DNA from: Cephalotus follicularis
Lineage: Eukaryota; Streptophyta; Magnoliopsida; Oxalidales; Cephalotaceae
Assembly: GCA_001972305.1 (NCBI GenBank)
Contig: BDDD01003378.1
Span: 83,661-147,660 of the forward strand
Direction of reading: 5' to 3'
DNA: 64,000 nucleotides
Part shown: one piece after another, positions 23,650 to 35,639 of the stretch
How the letters are laid out: each line of letters opens with the position of its first letter
How positions within the stretch are numbered: the stretch's first letter is position 1
Translations under genes and position numbers: made by a program
The notes under the pieces: model-generated
Seen by the model: only the letters and a program-made list of their open reading frames with translations
What the model was told of the DNA's origin: nothing
Databases searched by the model: none

Positions 23650-23990
23650 TACATTTTCAAGTAGTTATATGTAATGACGCTTGAAATACCACATTTTACA
23701 CAAATGTGATCCAAAATACATTTTCAAGTAGTTATATGTAATAACGCTTGAAATACCACATTTTACCCAAATGTGAACCAAAATACATTTTCAAGTAGTT
23801 ATATATAATAACGCTTGAAATACCACATTGTACACAAATGTGATCCAAAATACATTTTCAAGTAGTTATATGTAATAACGCTTGAAATACTACATTTATT
23901 CAAAATGCTATCCGAAATCTGTTTTCAAGTAGCTATATATAATAATGCTTGAAATACATTTATATATATATATTTGTTGAATATATATAA
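23650..23990. repeat. 67-bp tandem repeat with two inverted repeats per unit
   Basis: tacattttcaagtag starts at 23650, 23717, 23784 and 23851, with a diverged copy from 23918. Each unit holds tttcaag...cttgaaa and cacatttTACACaaatgtg, so each could fold into two small hairpins. It lies inside solo LTR I. Confidence 0.9.
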
Positions 23991-24109
23991 AACAAATCCT
24001 TTTCAAGTAAATTATATACCATAAAATACTTGCCATACATATTTACTCAAATATGTCACAATCCATAGCCATATGCAAGCAAACATATGCTCAAAATGTA
24101 GACAAACCC

Positions 24110-24870
24110 TTTTTTGCGTCAACACCTAACTCTAGGCATCAACGTGTACTCATCCTATGCTCCAAAATGAAATCAATCTCTTTTGGCGTCAATGTATACG
24201 CCATACGCGTTAACCTGTAAACAGTTCTCTTAGGCGTTAACGTCTATTCTAGGCGTCAACGTGTTTGGTAGCCCACTTAGGCGCCAACACGCACTCTAGG
24301 CGTCAGTGCATGAAACAGTTCCTTTAGGCGTCAACGTCCTCTCTAGACGTTGACGTGCGTGGCAACCCACTCAGGCGCCAACTTTCGCTCTAGGCATCAA
24401 CACAAACCCTGGGCGTCAACGTGTATGGTAGCCCACTCGGGCGCCAACACGCGCTCTAGGCGTCATTTCATGAAATAGCTCCTTTAGGCGTCAAAGTCCT
24501 CAATAGACGTCGGCGTGAGTGGCAACCCACTTAGGCGCCAACATTCGCTCTAGGCGTCAACATAAACCTTAGGGGTCAACGTGTATGGTAGCCCACTCAG
24601 GCGCCAACACGCACTCTAGGCGTCAGTGCGTGGAACAGCTCCTTTAGGCGTCAACGTCCTCTCTAGACGTCGACGTGCGTGGCTACCCACTCAGGCGCCA
24701 ACATTCGCTCTAGGCGTCAACGTTAATAGCGCACAGTGTCTAGCAGACACTTAGGCATTAACGTGTTCCTTTGGCGTCGACGCTTTCAGGTAAGGAACCT
24801 TAAGCACCGACGCGTCGTGCGTTCTTTCCTCTTGTATAATAGACCATGGCATCGACGCGTACTCTCGGTG
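24110..24870. repeat. AGGCGTCAACG motif array with 160-bp higher-order unit
   Basis: Dozens of taggcgtcaacgt/gacgtcgacgt-type words. From about 24240 to 24740 they are organised in 160-bp units: cctttaggcgtcaacg or a near copy starts at 24321, 24481 and 24641. It is the largest and most regular of the window's motif clusters. Confidence 0.9.
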
Positions 24871-25169
24871 TCAACATTTGTGAGACCATAACAGCGTCTC
24901 TTCCGTTGCAAATTCGTAACCGTGTCCCAAAACAATCGATCCAAGCAAACAAGACATGCAATACTTAGTCCATACTCACCCAAAACTGTTTATGCATAAC
25001 AAGTTATCATTCAAGACAAACCATATCATCCAATCAACCCACAATCTACCATTCATGCGTTTCATCAAATGACTCTTATTATAACCAAACTCAAAATATA
25101 GTTATATAACCGCTACCTATTAAAGCAGTAGTAACAGTATAGTCGAGCCGCAAGATCAATTGCCGAACA

Positions 25170-25700
25170 TTTCCAAATGTTGCCAACTGTCGAACCAAAT
25201 TACCAGCCCGCTCATTTCACATACAACACATTTCTATTACGATCAATGCATAGAATTCAACGTCATCATCACCGGAGTTCCGGCCAACTCACCCAGCTTG
25301 TGAAACACCCACAAACAGGTTCCACATTGAATGGTCTACTCAAAACCACTCAAGACTCGCCGTGACTCGGCGTCGAACGCCGTGTCACTGCCAACAGTGA
25401 GTTCAACTCGCTGAGTCAACTCACCGGACTTCAACAGGTTCGATCAACACCAAAAAATGCCACACAACCACTAGTTCTACACACCACTACCTAAAACTCG
25501 CCAAGACTTGGCGCAAATCACGTGGACCTAGGAGGCAGCGAGTCGGATCAGCTGAGTTGACTCAGTTGACTGATTCCCGTAGATTCCGGCCTAACAACGC
25601 CTCAACGGTGGTCAAAACGGGCAGAGTTGGCCTTCTAGACGAAGACCCGCTCCATCCGCAACGCTCTTGGCGTAGGAAAGCGCATGGTCAATGCGCACAG
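25170..25700. other. Block in LTR I conserved with LTR D
   Basis: Shares phrases with 34260-34740: gagttccggcca, cagtgagttc.actc.ctgagtcaactc and gacgaagacccgctcca. In both LTRs the block lies between the sense-strand 5' end and the motif cluster. No open frame is kept in common, so a leader RNA or promoter feature seems likelier than a protein. Confidence 0.6.
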
Positions 25701-25910
25701 TGACGGGGAGAAGAGGAAAAGAAGAGAAAAGAGAATAAGGAAGAGCTTACTGACGGGTTGAAGGGCCTGGACCACTCACCGTTTCATCCTGGTCCGGTGG
25801 CTAGCTACGGCGTCTTCCCCGGTGCACCAGCCGCTCTCTTTCTCTCTCCTGCGTCTCGTGCTCTCTCTCTCACGCTCTCTCTCCCTCTGTCTCTTTCTTT
25901 TTCTTTTTTC

Positions 25911-25933
25911 CACGGGCGCATTATGCGCCCGTG
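25911..25933. other. Perfect hairpin CACGGGCGCA-TTA-TGCGCCCGTG
   Basis: Ten-base perfect arms and a 3-nt loop follow a long CT-rich stretch (25850-25910) in LTR I. LTR D has a related but unpaired atgggcgcat at 34952. It could be the start of the transcript or a protein-binding site; the function is unknown. Confidence 0.75.
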
Positions 25934-27581
25934 TCTTCTCTTCTTCCTTCCTTTATTTGATTTTCCCATTTCTTTATTGTTTTCTTGCCTTTCTTCTTGG
26001 TATTATACCAATAAATATTAAGGTCTGGGACCCATTTTTCCCGCGCATTACAATGTTAAATAATCAAGCCGCCACTAAAATAACCGTAATAATAATGCAA
26101 ACATAGGGCCTTACTATCGCGTATTAAAAATAGGCTTTATTAGCCATTTTGGGCCTTATAATTGCAGCTTCAATATGCAATGCCTTTTATTGCTTCAGCC
26201 CTCTATCGGCTTTATCACGGCCATACACCGCACCAATATCACAATAATTATTTATGAAATTTCGGGGCGTGACAATAATCCAATTATTATTTATTACTTA
26301 ATAAGAGATAACAGAATTAATAATCTAATTATTAATAAATACCAAAATCATATTAGTATATTATGTCAACTAATCAGTCACATAACATCACTAATACACC
26401 ACAATATAACATGTGTCATCACACGTTATATAACTATACGATATATGTATCTGATACATATACTTGTGAGGCGAGGCCCGAAAGTCTGGAATTAATCGGT
26501 AATGATTGTGTGTTACTAAGATGCCTTGCGCTTAAGTAAACTTACCATAAATAGTCCTTGACTACTTGTAAGACCCTGAACCTATGACTATCATATTCCA
26601 GGTGTGTAAATTAATCCCTTGATTAATTTCCACAATTAAGCCCGTTTTCGATACATCCGATACTTTATCCTGACAACAGTTACTGTGTACTATAATCCCT
26701 CGTCATCCTCGACTCCGATCACGACCTAGGGTAAGGACACGTGTCAACCCTAGATATGCCGGTATCTATAAATCCGTATTTTACCATCATGACTATCGAC
26801 AAGCGTTTCTAGAAACCCTAGGTTACAGCTCCCCATAACCTGGCCAGGTATTTCAAAGTCCACAATGAACACAGATACTATAGAGCCAATCACCCTCACA
26901 TCAGGTGTCATGATCCCTTGTTGTGCACTCACTTACATTCACATAAATCCTGTAATACCCAAAAGCTGCCTATTTGCCATTCCCATGAAAGAACTGGGTA
27001 GGGTAGGAATCAAAGTCAGACAATCTCTATGTAATGCACAGTAGCCGCTCAGGTCTAAGGATCAGACAAGTCCATTGAGAACTTGCTAGACTCATAGAGT
27101 CTATACACTACTGTCTCAGATGGGAAACTCTAATGACATAGGATATGTGACCATCCAAATAGAATTCCCATGGTGGGTCAAGTTCAGTGTACATGCTCCC
27201 AGCACGCACCCCGCATTAGCTTTAGGGTTCAACCCAAGTGGCAATGAGATACTCCACCTTCCCATTCGCAAGAGCAAGCACAATACTGCAAGTCTGTCCG
27301 GTTCACAAATGCCCAAAGTAAGTGAACCTATGACTTGGAACAGTTTAGTCATAGGGAATAAGAAAGTCACTCTCATAGCCCTTGGCTCGACACCCAACCC
27401 TTTGATGTGACAGGGTACCATATATGTAAGCAGTGTCATACTTCGATTATGTGATAAAACATATACAGTTATGCCAATAATAAATACAATTTGCACAATG
27501 TAACATGAACAAGACCGTGTATAATATGAGCAGAGTACAAGTACATCTAACCACCTAGTGGATTGACAAGTCACACTCTCT

Positions 27582-29080
27582 CTAACAATCTCCCACTTGG
27601 CCCTCAAGCCAGGAAGCCCTATAGTTCAATCCCATCACACTCCGATGACTCTCAAATACATTACTACTAAGAGCTTTAGTAAGTGGGTCTGCTAAATTTG
27701 TCTCTGAGGCAATCCTCTCTAATACAAAGTCTCCTCTGTCAATGATCTTTAGGATCAAGTGATAACCCCGCTGGATATGCTTGGACCATTGGGGAGACCT
27801 GGGCTCCTTGGCTTGTCCAACAACCCCATTATTGTCATAGTAGAGGACTACAAGACGACTAATGGTTGGAACCACTCCAAGTTCAGCTATGAACTTACGC
27901 ATCCAAACACCTTCCTTTGCAACATCTGAGGCTACTATATACTCAGCTTTCGTAGTAGAGTCTGCCATAGTTTCCTGTTTTGAGCTTCTCCAACTCACAG
28001 CACCGCCATTCAGGATATAGACATATCCCGACACTGATTTGTGATCATCCGGATCACTATTGAAACTGGAGTCAATGTATCCCTCCAATTTCTACTCACT
28101 ATCTCCACTTTAGATCAATAAGGCATCCTGAGTCCTCCTAAGGTACTTAAGGATCCCCTTGACTACTTCCCAGTGTTTGAGATCGGGATTAGACTGAAAT
28201 CGACTTGCCATTCTCAAGGCATGTGCGACATCAGGCCTAGTACACATCATGGCACACATGATCGATCCCACAGCTAAAGCATAGGACATCCGACTCATGA
28301 CTGTCGTTTCCTCAGATGTTCGCTGGGACATCTTCTTGGAAAGTTGAATTCCATGGCCTATTGGAAATAAACCTCGTTTGGAATTCTCCATACTAAATCG
28401 TTTCAGCACTTTGCTGATGTACTGGCTTTGGGAAAGCCTAAGCAACCTACTAGATCTATCTTTATAGATCTTTATACCAAGTATGTAGGAGGCTTCTCCC
28501 AAATCCTTCATGGAGAAATTCTTGGCTAGCCATACTTTCACAGATTGCAACATCCCTACATCATTCCCAATTATCAGAATGTCATCCATGTATAGCACCA
28601 AGAAAGTGATTCCTGAGTTTTCCTGTTTCCGGTAGACACAAGGCTCGTGTACATTTTTAATGAAGCCAAAAGACTTGATAGCTCATCAAAATGTATGTTC
28701 CAGCTCCTAGATGCTTACTTTAGGCCATAAATCGACCTTTGAAGCTTGCACACCATCTGCGAAGATTCAGTGGATATAAACCCCTCGGGTTGGGACATAT
28801 AAATGTCCTCTTCAAGATGTCCATTTAAGAATGCAGTCTTGACATCCATTTTCCATATCTCATAATCATAATGAGAGGCAATAGCAAGCAAAATCTGAAT
28901 ATATTTGAGCGTCGCAACTGGTGAGAAAGTTTTGGTATAATCGACCACATGTCGCTGTCTATACCCTTTCCCCACCAATCGCGCTTTGTATGTCTCAATC
29001 TTTCCATCTTTGCCAATCTTCTTCTTGAAGATCCACTTGCAACCAATAGGCACTATGCCCTCGGGAGCTTCGACCAAGTT
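27582..29080 (-). pseudogene. pol: Element B reverse transcriptase and RNase H
   Basis: Right to left. 29077-28715 is the N-terminal RT (GCKWIFKKKIGKDGKIETYK ... MDVKTAFLNGHLEEDIYMSQP), with the first catalytic Asp in MDVKTAF. After a frameshift/stop near 28700, 28601-28110 holds the YMDD box and GEASYILGIKIY. 28088-27582 is Copia RNase H (YIDSSFNSDPDDHKSVSGY ... ADSTTKAEYI ... NLADPLTKAL) and ends GQVGDC. RT copies element RNA and RNase H removes it. The frame is broken at least twice; otherwise the motifs are well kept. Confidence 0.88.
27588..27600 (-). other. Polypurine tract of element B
   Basis: The minus strand reads CCAAGTGGGAGAT directly before the LTR start TGTTAGAG. The same sequence ends the coding regions of A (43220-43233) and E (62104-62117). 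The polyprotein stop codon TAG lies inside the first bases of the LTR in A and E. Confidence 0.85.
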
Positions 29081-29086
29081 CCAAAC

Positions 29087-30987
29087 TCAGTTGGCGTACA
29101 TGGAATCCATCTCGGATTTCATGGCATCTAACCATGCAGCGGAATCAGTGCCTTGCACTGCTTTCTGATAGCTGACAGGCTCATAATCCTCAATCATGTT
29201 GGGTTCATCAGTGCCTTCAATGAGAAAACAATATCTCTCTGGCGCTGTTGAAACCCTGTCTGATCTCCTCACATGAGGAGTGCCTGTATGAGATCTAATC
29301 TCATCTTGGAATCTAATTCCAGTTGTGTCTCTAGAGGTACTAGCGTCTAATTCCTTTCCGTTCTGTGGTGTTTCTCCCGATGGCAACTCCTCGAGTTCCA
29401 CTTTGCTCCCACTGCTTCCTGCGAGTAGGTATTCCTTCTCCAGGAAAACTGCATTACGCGTATAAAACACCTTTTGTTCGCTAGGATGGTAGAAATAATA
29501 TCCCATTGTTTCCTTTGGGATACCCCACAAACCGGCACCAATCTGATCGTGGCTCCAACTTACTGGGTTCCAACCTTCTAACGTAAGCTGGACAACCCCA
29601 AACTCTCAAATGTTTTAGGCTGGGTTTCCTCCCTGTCCATACCTGGTATGGAGTGGAGGGAATGGATTTCGAAGGAATCCGGTTAAGGACATATGCAGCT
29701 GTTTCGAGTGCAAAACCCCAAAATGAAGAAGGGAGGTCTGCGAAAGACATCATGGACCGGACCATATTCGTCAAGGTTCGATTCCTCCGTTTAGACACAC
29801 CATTATGATGTGGTGTTCCTAGAGGGGTCCACTGTGAGAGAACCCCATTATCTCTAAGATAATCCTGGAACTCAGCAGACAGGTTCTCTATCTGATCGAA
29901 GTGTTTTAATGGGCTTACCTGTTTGCTTCTCCACTTCATTTCTAAATTCCTTGAACCTCTCAAAGGAATCTAATTTGTGTCTCATCAGAAACACATACCC
30001 ATACCGTGACAAATCATCGATAAAATTAATGAAGTAAAGATATCCTCCTGGTGCACTGACCGACATAGGTCCACAGATGTCGGTATGGATTAAACCCAGT
30101 AAATCCACCACCCTCTCTCCTTGACCGAAGAAGGGAGATTTGGTCATTTTTCCAAGCAGGCAAGATTCACATGTTGGAAAGGACTCTAAGTCCTGGATGT
30201 CTGAAAGACCATCTTTAACCAACTTTGACATCCTTGTCGCACTAGGATGACCCAATCTGCAGTGCCAAGTATAGGATTGATTGATTTCATTATTCTCTCT
30301 TTGTCTTTTAGTTCCTTGATCGATTGACAATGTCGTGTTGTAATCAGCATTTAAAACATAAATCCCATTATCAATGTGGCCCTCACATATGACATTTTTG
30401 TCACTAGACAAAAGAGAAGAACCATAAGCATTAAAATTAAGCTCCAAGCCCAATTTATAAAGGTACGAAACACTCACAATGTTCTGCATTAAGTTCTCAA
30501 CAAAATAATAGGGATCCAAATTTATTACAAAACCATTTGACAAATGCAAATCATAAATTCCTACAACTCTAGTAATGATCCTTGATCCATCACCTAGTCG
30601 TAGGTCCACTGCTTCTTCAGTTCTAAGCTGCCTTGTGTTTCTTAGACCCTGCCAAGAATTGCAAATATTAGTACCACAACGAGTGTCTAACACCCAAGTA
30701 GAACTAATATTAGAAGCTACATGATGCTCAATCATGTAAGTACCCAAACCTGAGGCACCGACAGGGGAAGCAAGAAACTCCTTGTAGTCCTTTTTCCAAT
30801 GTCCTTGTTTCCCACAATGGAAACAAGCTTTCTCATCCATAAGCTGTTTGAGCTTATCCTTGATTATACCCCCAACCACTCCTTGTGGCTTTTCCTTCTT
30901 TATGCTCTTCTTCTTCTTCTTGGCCTTGCATTTCCTTTTAGACCCACCCTTATTCTGGGCAGTCTTTGAAGAAGAAGGAAGAAACAT
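29087..30987 (-). pseudogene. pol: Element B zinc knuckle, protease and integrase
   Basis: 30987-29872 starts with a Lys-rich gag tail. The knuckle CFHCGKQGHWKKDY has lost its last Cys to Tyr. The protease motif reads VLDTRCG, so the catalytic Asp-Thr-Gly is damaged. The HHCC-like finger is HCRLGHPSATRMSKL...CESCL. The integrase core has HTDICGP and ISFAD-like strands, with a frameshift near 29900 at the second Asp region (SDREP). 29963-29481 continues with the Glu helix (SKRRNRT). 29530-29087 is the integrase C-terminal linker. The open frame's first 20 residues, upstream of 30987, come from inserted LTR D and are not part of this gene. Confidence 0.87.
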
Positions 30988-32771
30988 TGTCAAGCCCCGA
31001 ACTGCGAGAGTAAACCCCCACGATACGACGCGTGAGATACCTTCCATTCAGTCATTTCACACAATAATCATACTCCAGAAGTGCTATATATACATATAAA
31101 GCTTTAAATCAAATTCATATACATCATCGAAACAATCAATTGAAATAAAAACTAACTATTAAAATCTCCCAAAAATCAGGCATGAAGTATTCGTTTATCG
31201 GACTATAACTCCCTGTAAAGAAAACACAGTTTATATAAGGGCTCAGCCCTCAACAACCACACTCCCGTAGGAGGAAACCAGAAATATGTCACAATATATG
31301 GACCCATCCATGTCCTTTACATCAACACTCATATAAACCAAGCACTGCCACAAGAATATAAAACATGTCTCTATACAATAACCGTAAACACATACATATT
31401 CAATATTTGTCCATTTACAAATACCACATTTATACATAGTAGGTCAGAGGAGATGTAGATCCTTACTCTGTGATTGAACCCGGCTGATCACTGTTGCGCA
31501 TCACCTGGACCTGAACCTGACCCATTACATTACAATGCAATGGGTCAACAACCCGAAGGTTGTGTAGGATATACATATGTAAGGAACATCTAAAAGTGCA
31601 GCAAATATGTGTACAATATGAGAGATGTATGCATGACAATCGATATAAACCATGCTATGAAAACTAGCATTTAGAAACATGCCATTCCCGTTGGCACCAT
31701 TCTCTAACCATATCGATATGATCCCAACACAATTCCATTATTATTCGGCGTCCATATCATTCCAAAATCCCTTCCAAATCATATACAAGTTCTTCTCGGC
31801 CTTCCTTGCTGAGGTAACAGACTAGGCGCTCTTGGCGTCCTAGGAAGAGGTCCTCATTCTACTGGCAGACTAGAGCAGCATTCGTAAGTAGAATAGGGAA
31901 GAGAAGAGGCACCTTCTCTAACACTGGTCTCTCTAGCTACGGCCACCATCAATATCCATACACCATCACAATCCGGACCATTACGATCCATAACGATACA
32001 ATCCGTAATCATATCGTATCCGTTCTATGACCATTCCATAACCGTACGATCCATTTCCATTCGATCTTTAACCGTTCAATTCATAATCATACAATCCATA
32101 GCCATTACATGACCGATCCATAACCATCCCATGACCATTCCATAACGTACCATATCCATAGCTGTACAATCCGCATGGCAAAAAACTATATTATATGTCA
32201 TGCGATGCAACAATATAACCATATGCCATGTGATGCAACATATATAACAATATGTATGGCATGTCATATGTATGAATGACAATTACGGACAGCTTCTGTA
32301 TGCCAACTGTCCCTAAGCAGTGGTATACTCAGCTAGTCCTGATATCACATCAAAGGCCATAGGCATGCAGACACTCCATAACAATCCATAACCATACCAT
32401 GTGTCAAAGAATCCATAAGGTCCATCCCACTGTCTACACACACTCTGTGTTGTAGACATGTGAGGTCGAGATAACACTAACCACATCATCCATACCAGAT
32501 GGCTTGTTCACTTGGTCCCAAAGTATTGTTCACATAGTGTCCCAGCCTTTACCATAACCATAATTGGACTTGTTCACAATGGTCCCAGTCCAGTAATATC
32601 ATAAACTTGTTCACTTGGTCCCAGCCTATGTTACCATATTTCGTTAATTCCATAAGATGTGGTTTGACACTGATAATCCCCATGATGGAAATGAAGATTA
32701 TGAATGGATTATCTCATTAAGTCTCAAACAATAGCAATCAATAATCATAACCATATCATAGCCATAACCAT

Positions 32772-33245
32772 GTCGTACCCATAACCATATTCCATTTAAA
32801 ATATAGGGACCTAACCATAAAGGATCATATAGGATCCACATCCGTCAAAACCATTTGAAAACCATTTTCGTAACCATAATCATTTCCATAAACCATTTTC
32901 TATTTCCATAAACCATTTCCATAGCCATAAACCATTTTTCATTCATTGGTCTCGATTGGAGTTGAAAACAATGGACAGGAAGTCCAACTAGGATATTCGC
33001 CATAGCCATGTCGTACCCATAACCATATTCCATTTAAAAGATAGGGACCTAACCATAAAGGATCACATAGGATCCACATCCGTCAAAACCATTTGAAAAC
33101 CTTTTCCATAACCATAACCATTTCCATAAACCATTTTTCATTTCCATAAACCATTTCCATAGCCATAAACCATTTTCCATTCATTGGTCTCGATTGGAGT
33201 TGAAAACAATGGACAGGAAGTCCAACTAGGATATCCGCATCCAAA
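32772..33245. repeat. 238-bp tandem duplication in LTR D
   Basis: gtcgtacccataaccatatt begins at 32772 and 33010. The two copies are nearly identical to gacaggaagtccaactagg at each end. Flanking DNA is rich in ccataaccat words. Confidence 0.9.
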
Positions 33246-33489
33246 CATCCCAATCGAGGGATCCTAACCATCCATTGAAAACCATTTCAAAAATCATGGA
33301 AAACTATTTCAATATCCATTTGAGAACCATTTCAATATCCATTCGAGAATTGGTTTGGAGATAAAAAGTATTAAAAGAGGATTTCCATAGGCTACAAGGC
33401 CTTAGGGAAGCTTCCTATGGAATCCTTTTGAAGATAAAACCATTTTGGATTGAAAACCATGCAAAACAGTGTGCTTGGGCTGAACAGGG

Positions 33490-33690
33490 CACTAAGCATC
33501 GACGCATATGTGCTAGATGTCGACAGTTAAGGTGTTATACCTTAAGCGTCGACTCTTTGCACTAGGCTTCGACGGCTAAGGCAATTTGCCTTAAGCGTCG
33601 ACGCATACACCATTGTAAAACATAAAGCGTCGATTACTCATTCCAAAGCGTTGACTCCTCTATACTAGGCGTTGACGGTTTGGCCATATC
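33490..33690. repeat. Palindromic motif cluster in LTR D
   Basis: Contains taagcatcgacgcatatg, ttaagcgtcgactctttgc, ggcttcgacggctaagg, taagcgtcgacgcatacac, aaagcgtcgattac and aggcgttgacggtttgg. Confidence 0.85.
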
Positions 33691-34644
33691 AGTGGTTCGT
33701 CAAACAGTTAGAAAACCCAATCAAAACCATTTCAAGTCCATGTAAAAGAACCATTTATAAACCAGTTTACACTTTGGTTCAAAAGAAGATAAAATCTCCA
33801 AACACAAGTTGAAACTCAAAACAAGTTTTAAAACTATAAGATCCATTTCCATAACCCTTGAATTGAGAGAGAGTAGAAGATCCACTCTTCTCAATTCTCC
33901 ATTCAGTCCATTATACCCGTATACAGTACCGTAAGTCATGTAATCAGCAATCATGCATAACCATAACAACACAATCATTAATGCGCAGCATATGAATCCA
34001 TGCAATACGTTCAAATGCATGAATGCAAGTAAAACAGTAAAATCGTATTCTAATGATCTATCATTCGTATACTACCGTCCCATACCGACGTATACGAAAG
34101 GGATAAGCCCATAGTCATCTGGGCATGTACCATCGGAACATATGTATACCCTACCTGTTACCAATTGAGCTTGCGAGTTTGGAGGATTCGCAGCGGAATC
34201 CACGAACTGCCACCCCCTCTAAGCTTCACCCGCTGTTACGAGCACAGCTCCTTGTTGTGCCAACAGAGTTCCCTTTCTCTCTTAGTATCACTGCAATAAC
34301 AATCACATTCCATTACGATCTACACACAGGTAGCAAATACACATTGTCGCCACCAGAGTTCCGGCCATATTCCTGCAAACACATCGAAACTCCGGCCACG
34401 CCATAAACATACTCCAAATTAGCCAGCCTACCCACTGCTGTCAAAAACTCATCGTCAAACGTGCTATCACGGCCGACAGTGAGTTCGACTCACTGAGTCA
34501 ACTCGCCGGTTATCCACAATTCCGGCCACCTCACAAACGAACCTCCACAAGACCGGTTCTACACATCTCTAGCCAAGACTCGCCAAGGAACGTCGGTCAC
34601 TGCAGGCAACGAGTCAAACTCGCTTGGTTGACTCAGTCTTCACA

Positions 34645-34666
34645 TTTCGGCCAATTCTGGCCGAAA
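34645..34666. other. Hairpin TTTCGGCCA-ATTC-TGGCCGAAA in LTR D
   Basis: Nine-base perfect arms and a 4-nt loop inside the block shared with LTR I; I keeps only part of it (ttccggcct near 25575). Confidence 0.7.
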
Positions 34667-34970
34667 AATGCCTCAACAGTCATCACAAGAGGCAGAGCTG
34701 GCCTCCTAGACGAAGACCCGCTCCAACCGTGGTGATTTCCAGTGGTGGATTGCACGATAGTGCGTCATAGAGGCGGAGAAGTAAGAGAAAAGAAAAGAGA
34801 AAAGAGGAGAAGGTTACCGTCGGTGGATGGAGGATCTACACCACGCACGCTTCCCGGTCAGCGTCGTCGTCTTCTCCTATGCGCATCGCCATCTCCCTCT
34901 GGTTCTCTCTCCCGTGCTCTCTCTTGTGGATCTCTCTTCCTTTCGTTTTCATATGGGCGCATCGTTTTTC

Positions 34971-34985
34971 TTTATATATATAAAC
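34971..34985 (-). promoter_or_regulatory. Putative TATA box of LTR D
   Basis: The minus strand reads GTTTATATATATAAA, about 20 bp from the LTR's 5' end, followed in the sense direction by purine/pyrimidine-biased sequence. Its nearness to the LTR edge is odd for U3, so it may not be the functional box. Confidence 0.35.
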
Positions 34986-35002
34986 ATATCTGGGGTATTA
35001 CA

Positions 35003-35636
35003 AACATAACGGCAGATTTTGACTTACCAATGTCAAGATCCGCCTCCGCAGTCCTGAGCATACCCACCAGCTCAGGTAAAGAACAGTCCACCTTGTTCAT
35101 GTGGAAGTTAGATATAAACTGCAAAAACGATCAAGGGAGGGATGACAAAACGAGATCTATGTAGAAATCGTTATCCATAGTCAATCCAATTGAGCCAACT
35201 ACTCAATCAGATTTATCATCTTCAATCCATTTTCATGGACTGAAGTTCCCTCCACCATCTTTGTACTGAAAAGCTGACGAGAGAGGTTTAACCTAGCAGT
35301 CCTAGACCGCATGCCATACAACTCCTTGAGATGGAGAAGTATAGCACCAAGGCTCTCCATATGCTCGTGCTGTCGCTGTAGCTCTGGCACCATGCAAGTT
35401 ATAGCGAGGCACCGAGCCTGCTCGTCATCATCAATCCACTTAGCAACTGTGGCATGAGTGTCCAAAGATGGATCGTCACCAAGTATGGGGGGTGATTTCG
35501 TCATCACATGAGACAACTTCAATGATGTCAGAACCAAGCGCAAGTTGCGCTGCCAATAAAGGAAATTTGGCCCATCCAACTTATTAGTCTCTAAGACTCT
35601 GGCAATTGCGGCACTGACAGACATTTTCTAGCAAAG
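35003..35636 (-). pseudogene. gag: Element B gag, N-terminal part
   Basis: ATG near 35624-35622 gives MSVSAAIARVLETNKLDGPNF, aligned with the starts of A and E. The UBN2-type gag core (DDDEQARCLAITCMVPELQRQHEHM ... LHLKELYGMRSRTARLNLSRQLF) is well kept to the stop at 35199. The frame then continues with damage to 35003, where LTR D interrupts just before the Lys-rich tail. It would encode capsid protein of the particle. Confidence 0.85.
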
Positions 35637-35639
35637 TAT

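Larger units (their letters stand above)
22858..26274 (-). mobile_element. Solo LTR I (3.4 kb) inside B's LTR
   Basis: Bounded by ATAAA (22853-22857) and ATAAT (26275-26279), a 5-bp duplication with one mismatch. The matching empty site is at 38161-38190 in B's other LTR. The left end reads tttcacacc (TG decayed to TT), the right end ggggcgtgaca. There is no coding domain, PBS or second LTR. It shares blocks with solo LTR D, so it is probably a Gypsy-type LTR, though its superfamily rests on that likeness. The sense direction is inferred as minus from shared blocks with C and D. Confidence 0.85.
22086..27587 (-). mobile_element. 3' LTR of element B, split by solo LTR I
   Basis: Two parts (22086-22857 and 26275-27587) align in order with the intact 5' LTR at 37408-39452. 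The inner end taaca at 27587 adjoins the polypurine tract; the outer end is taaaagaataaaactg after TSD GAGAC. Sense-strand ends are TGTTAGAG...TCTTTTA, so the 3' terminus is not the usual CA. Confidence 0.92.
30988..35002 (-). mobile_element. Solo LTR D (4.0 kb) inside B's gag-pol
   Basis: Flanked by a perfect duplication AACAT (30983-30987 and 35003-35007). Ends are tgtcaagccccg and ggggtattaca, i.e. TG...CA. No coding domain, PBS or second LTR occurs. The B reading frame continues across the empty site. A 4-kb LTR is long, as in some Gypsy lineages. Sense is probably minus: a TATA-like box lies near the right end and blocks align with I. It carries a tandem duplication, a motif cluster and a hairpin, listed separately. 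Confidence 0.9.

Noticed and set aside
23650-23990. CRISPR-like regular array
   Set aside because: The whole 67-bp unit repeats without unique spacers, and the DNA is clearly a plant retrotransposon LTR.
25758-26106. Leu/Ser-rich frames as possible membrane peptides
   Set aside because: They come from a CT-rich tract in LTR I; both plus frames are simply the translation of pyrimidine repeats.
22858-26274. Unit I as a DNA transposon or Helitron because its ends are not TG...CA
   Set aside because: The right end is tgaca and the left end differs from TG by one base; with a 5-bp duplication and LTR-like blocks a decayed solo LTR is simpler.
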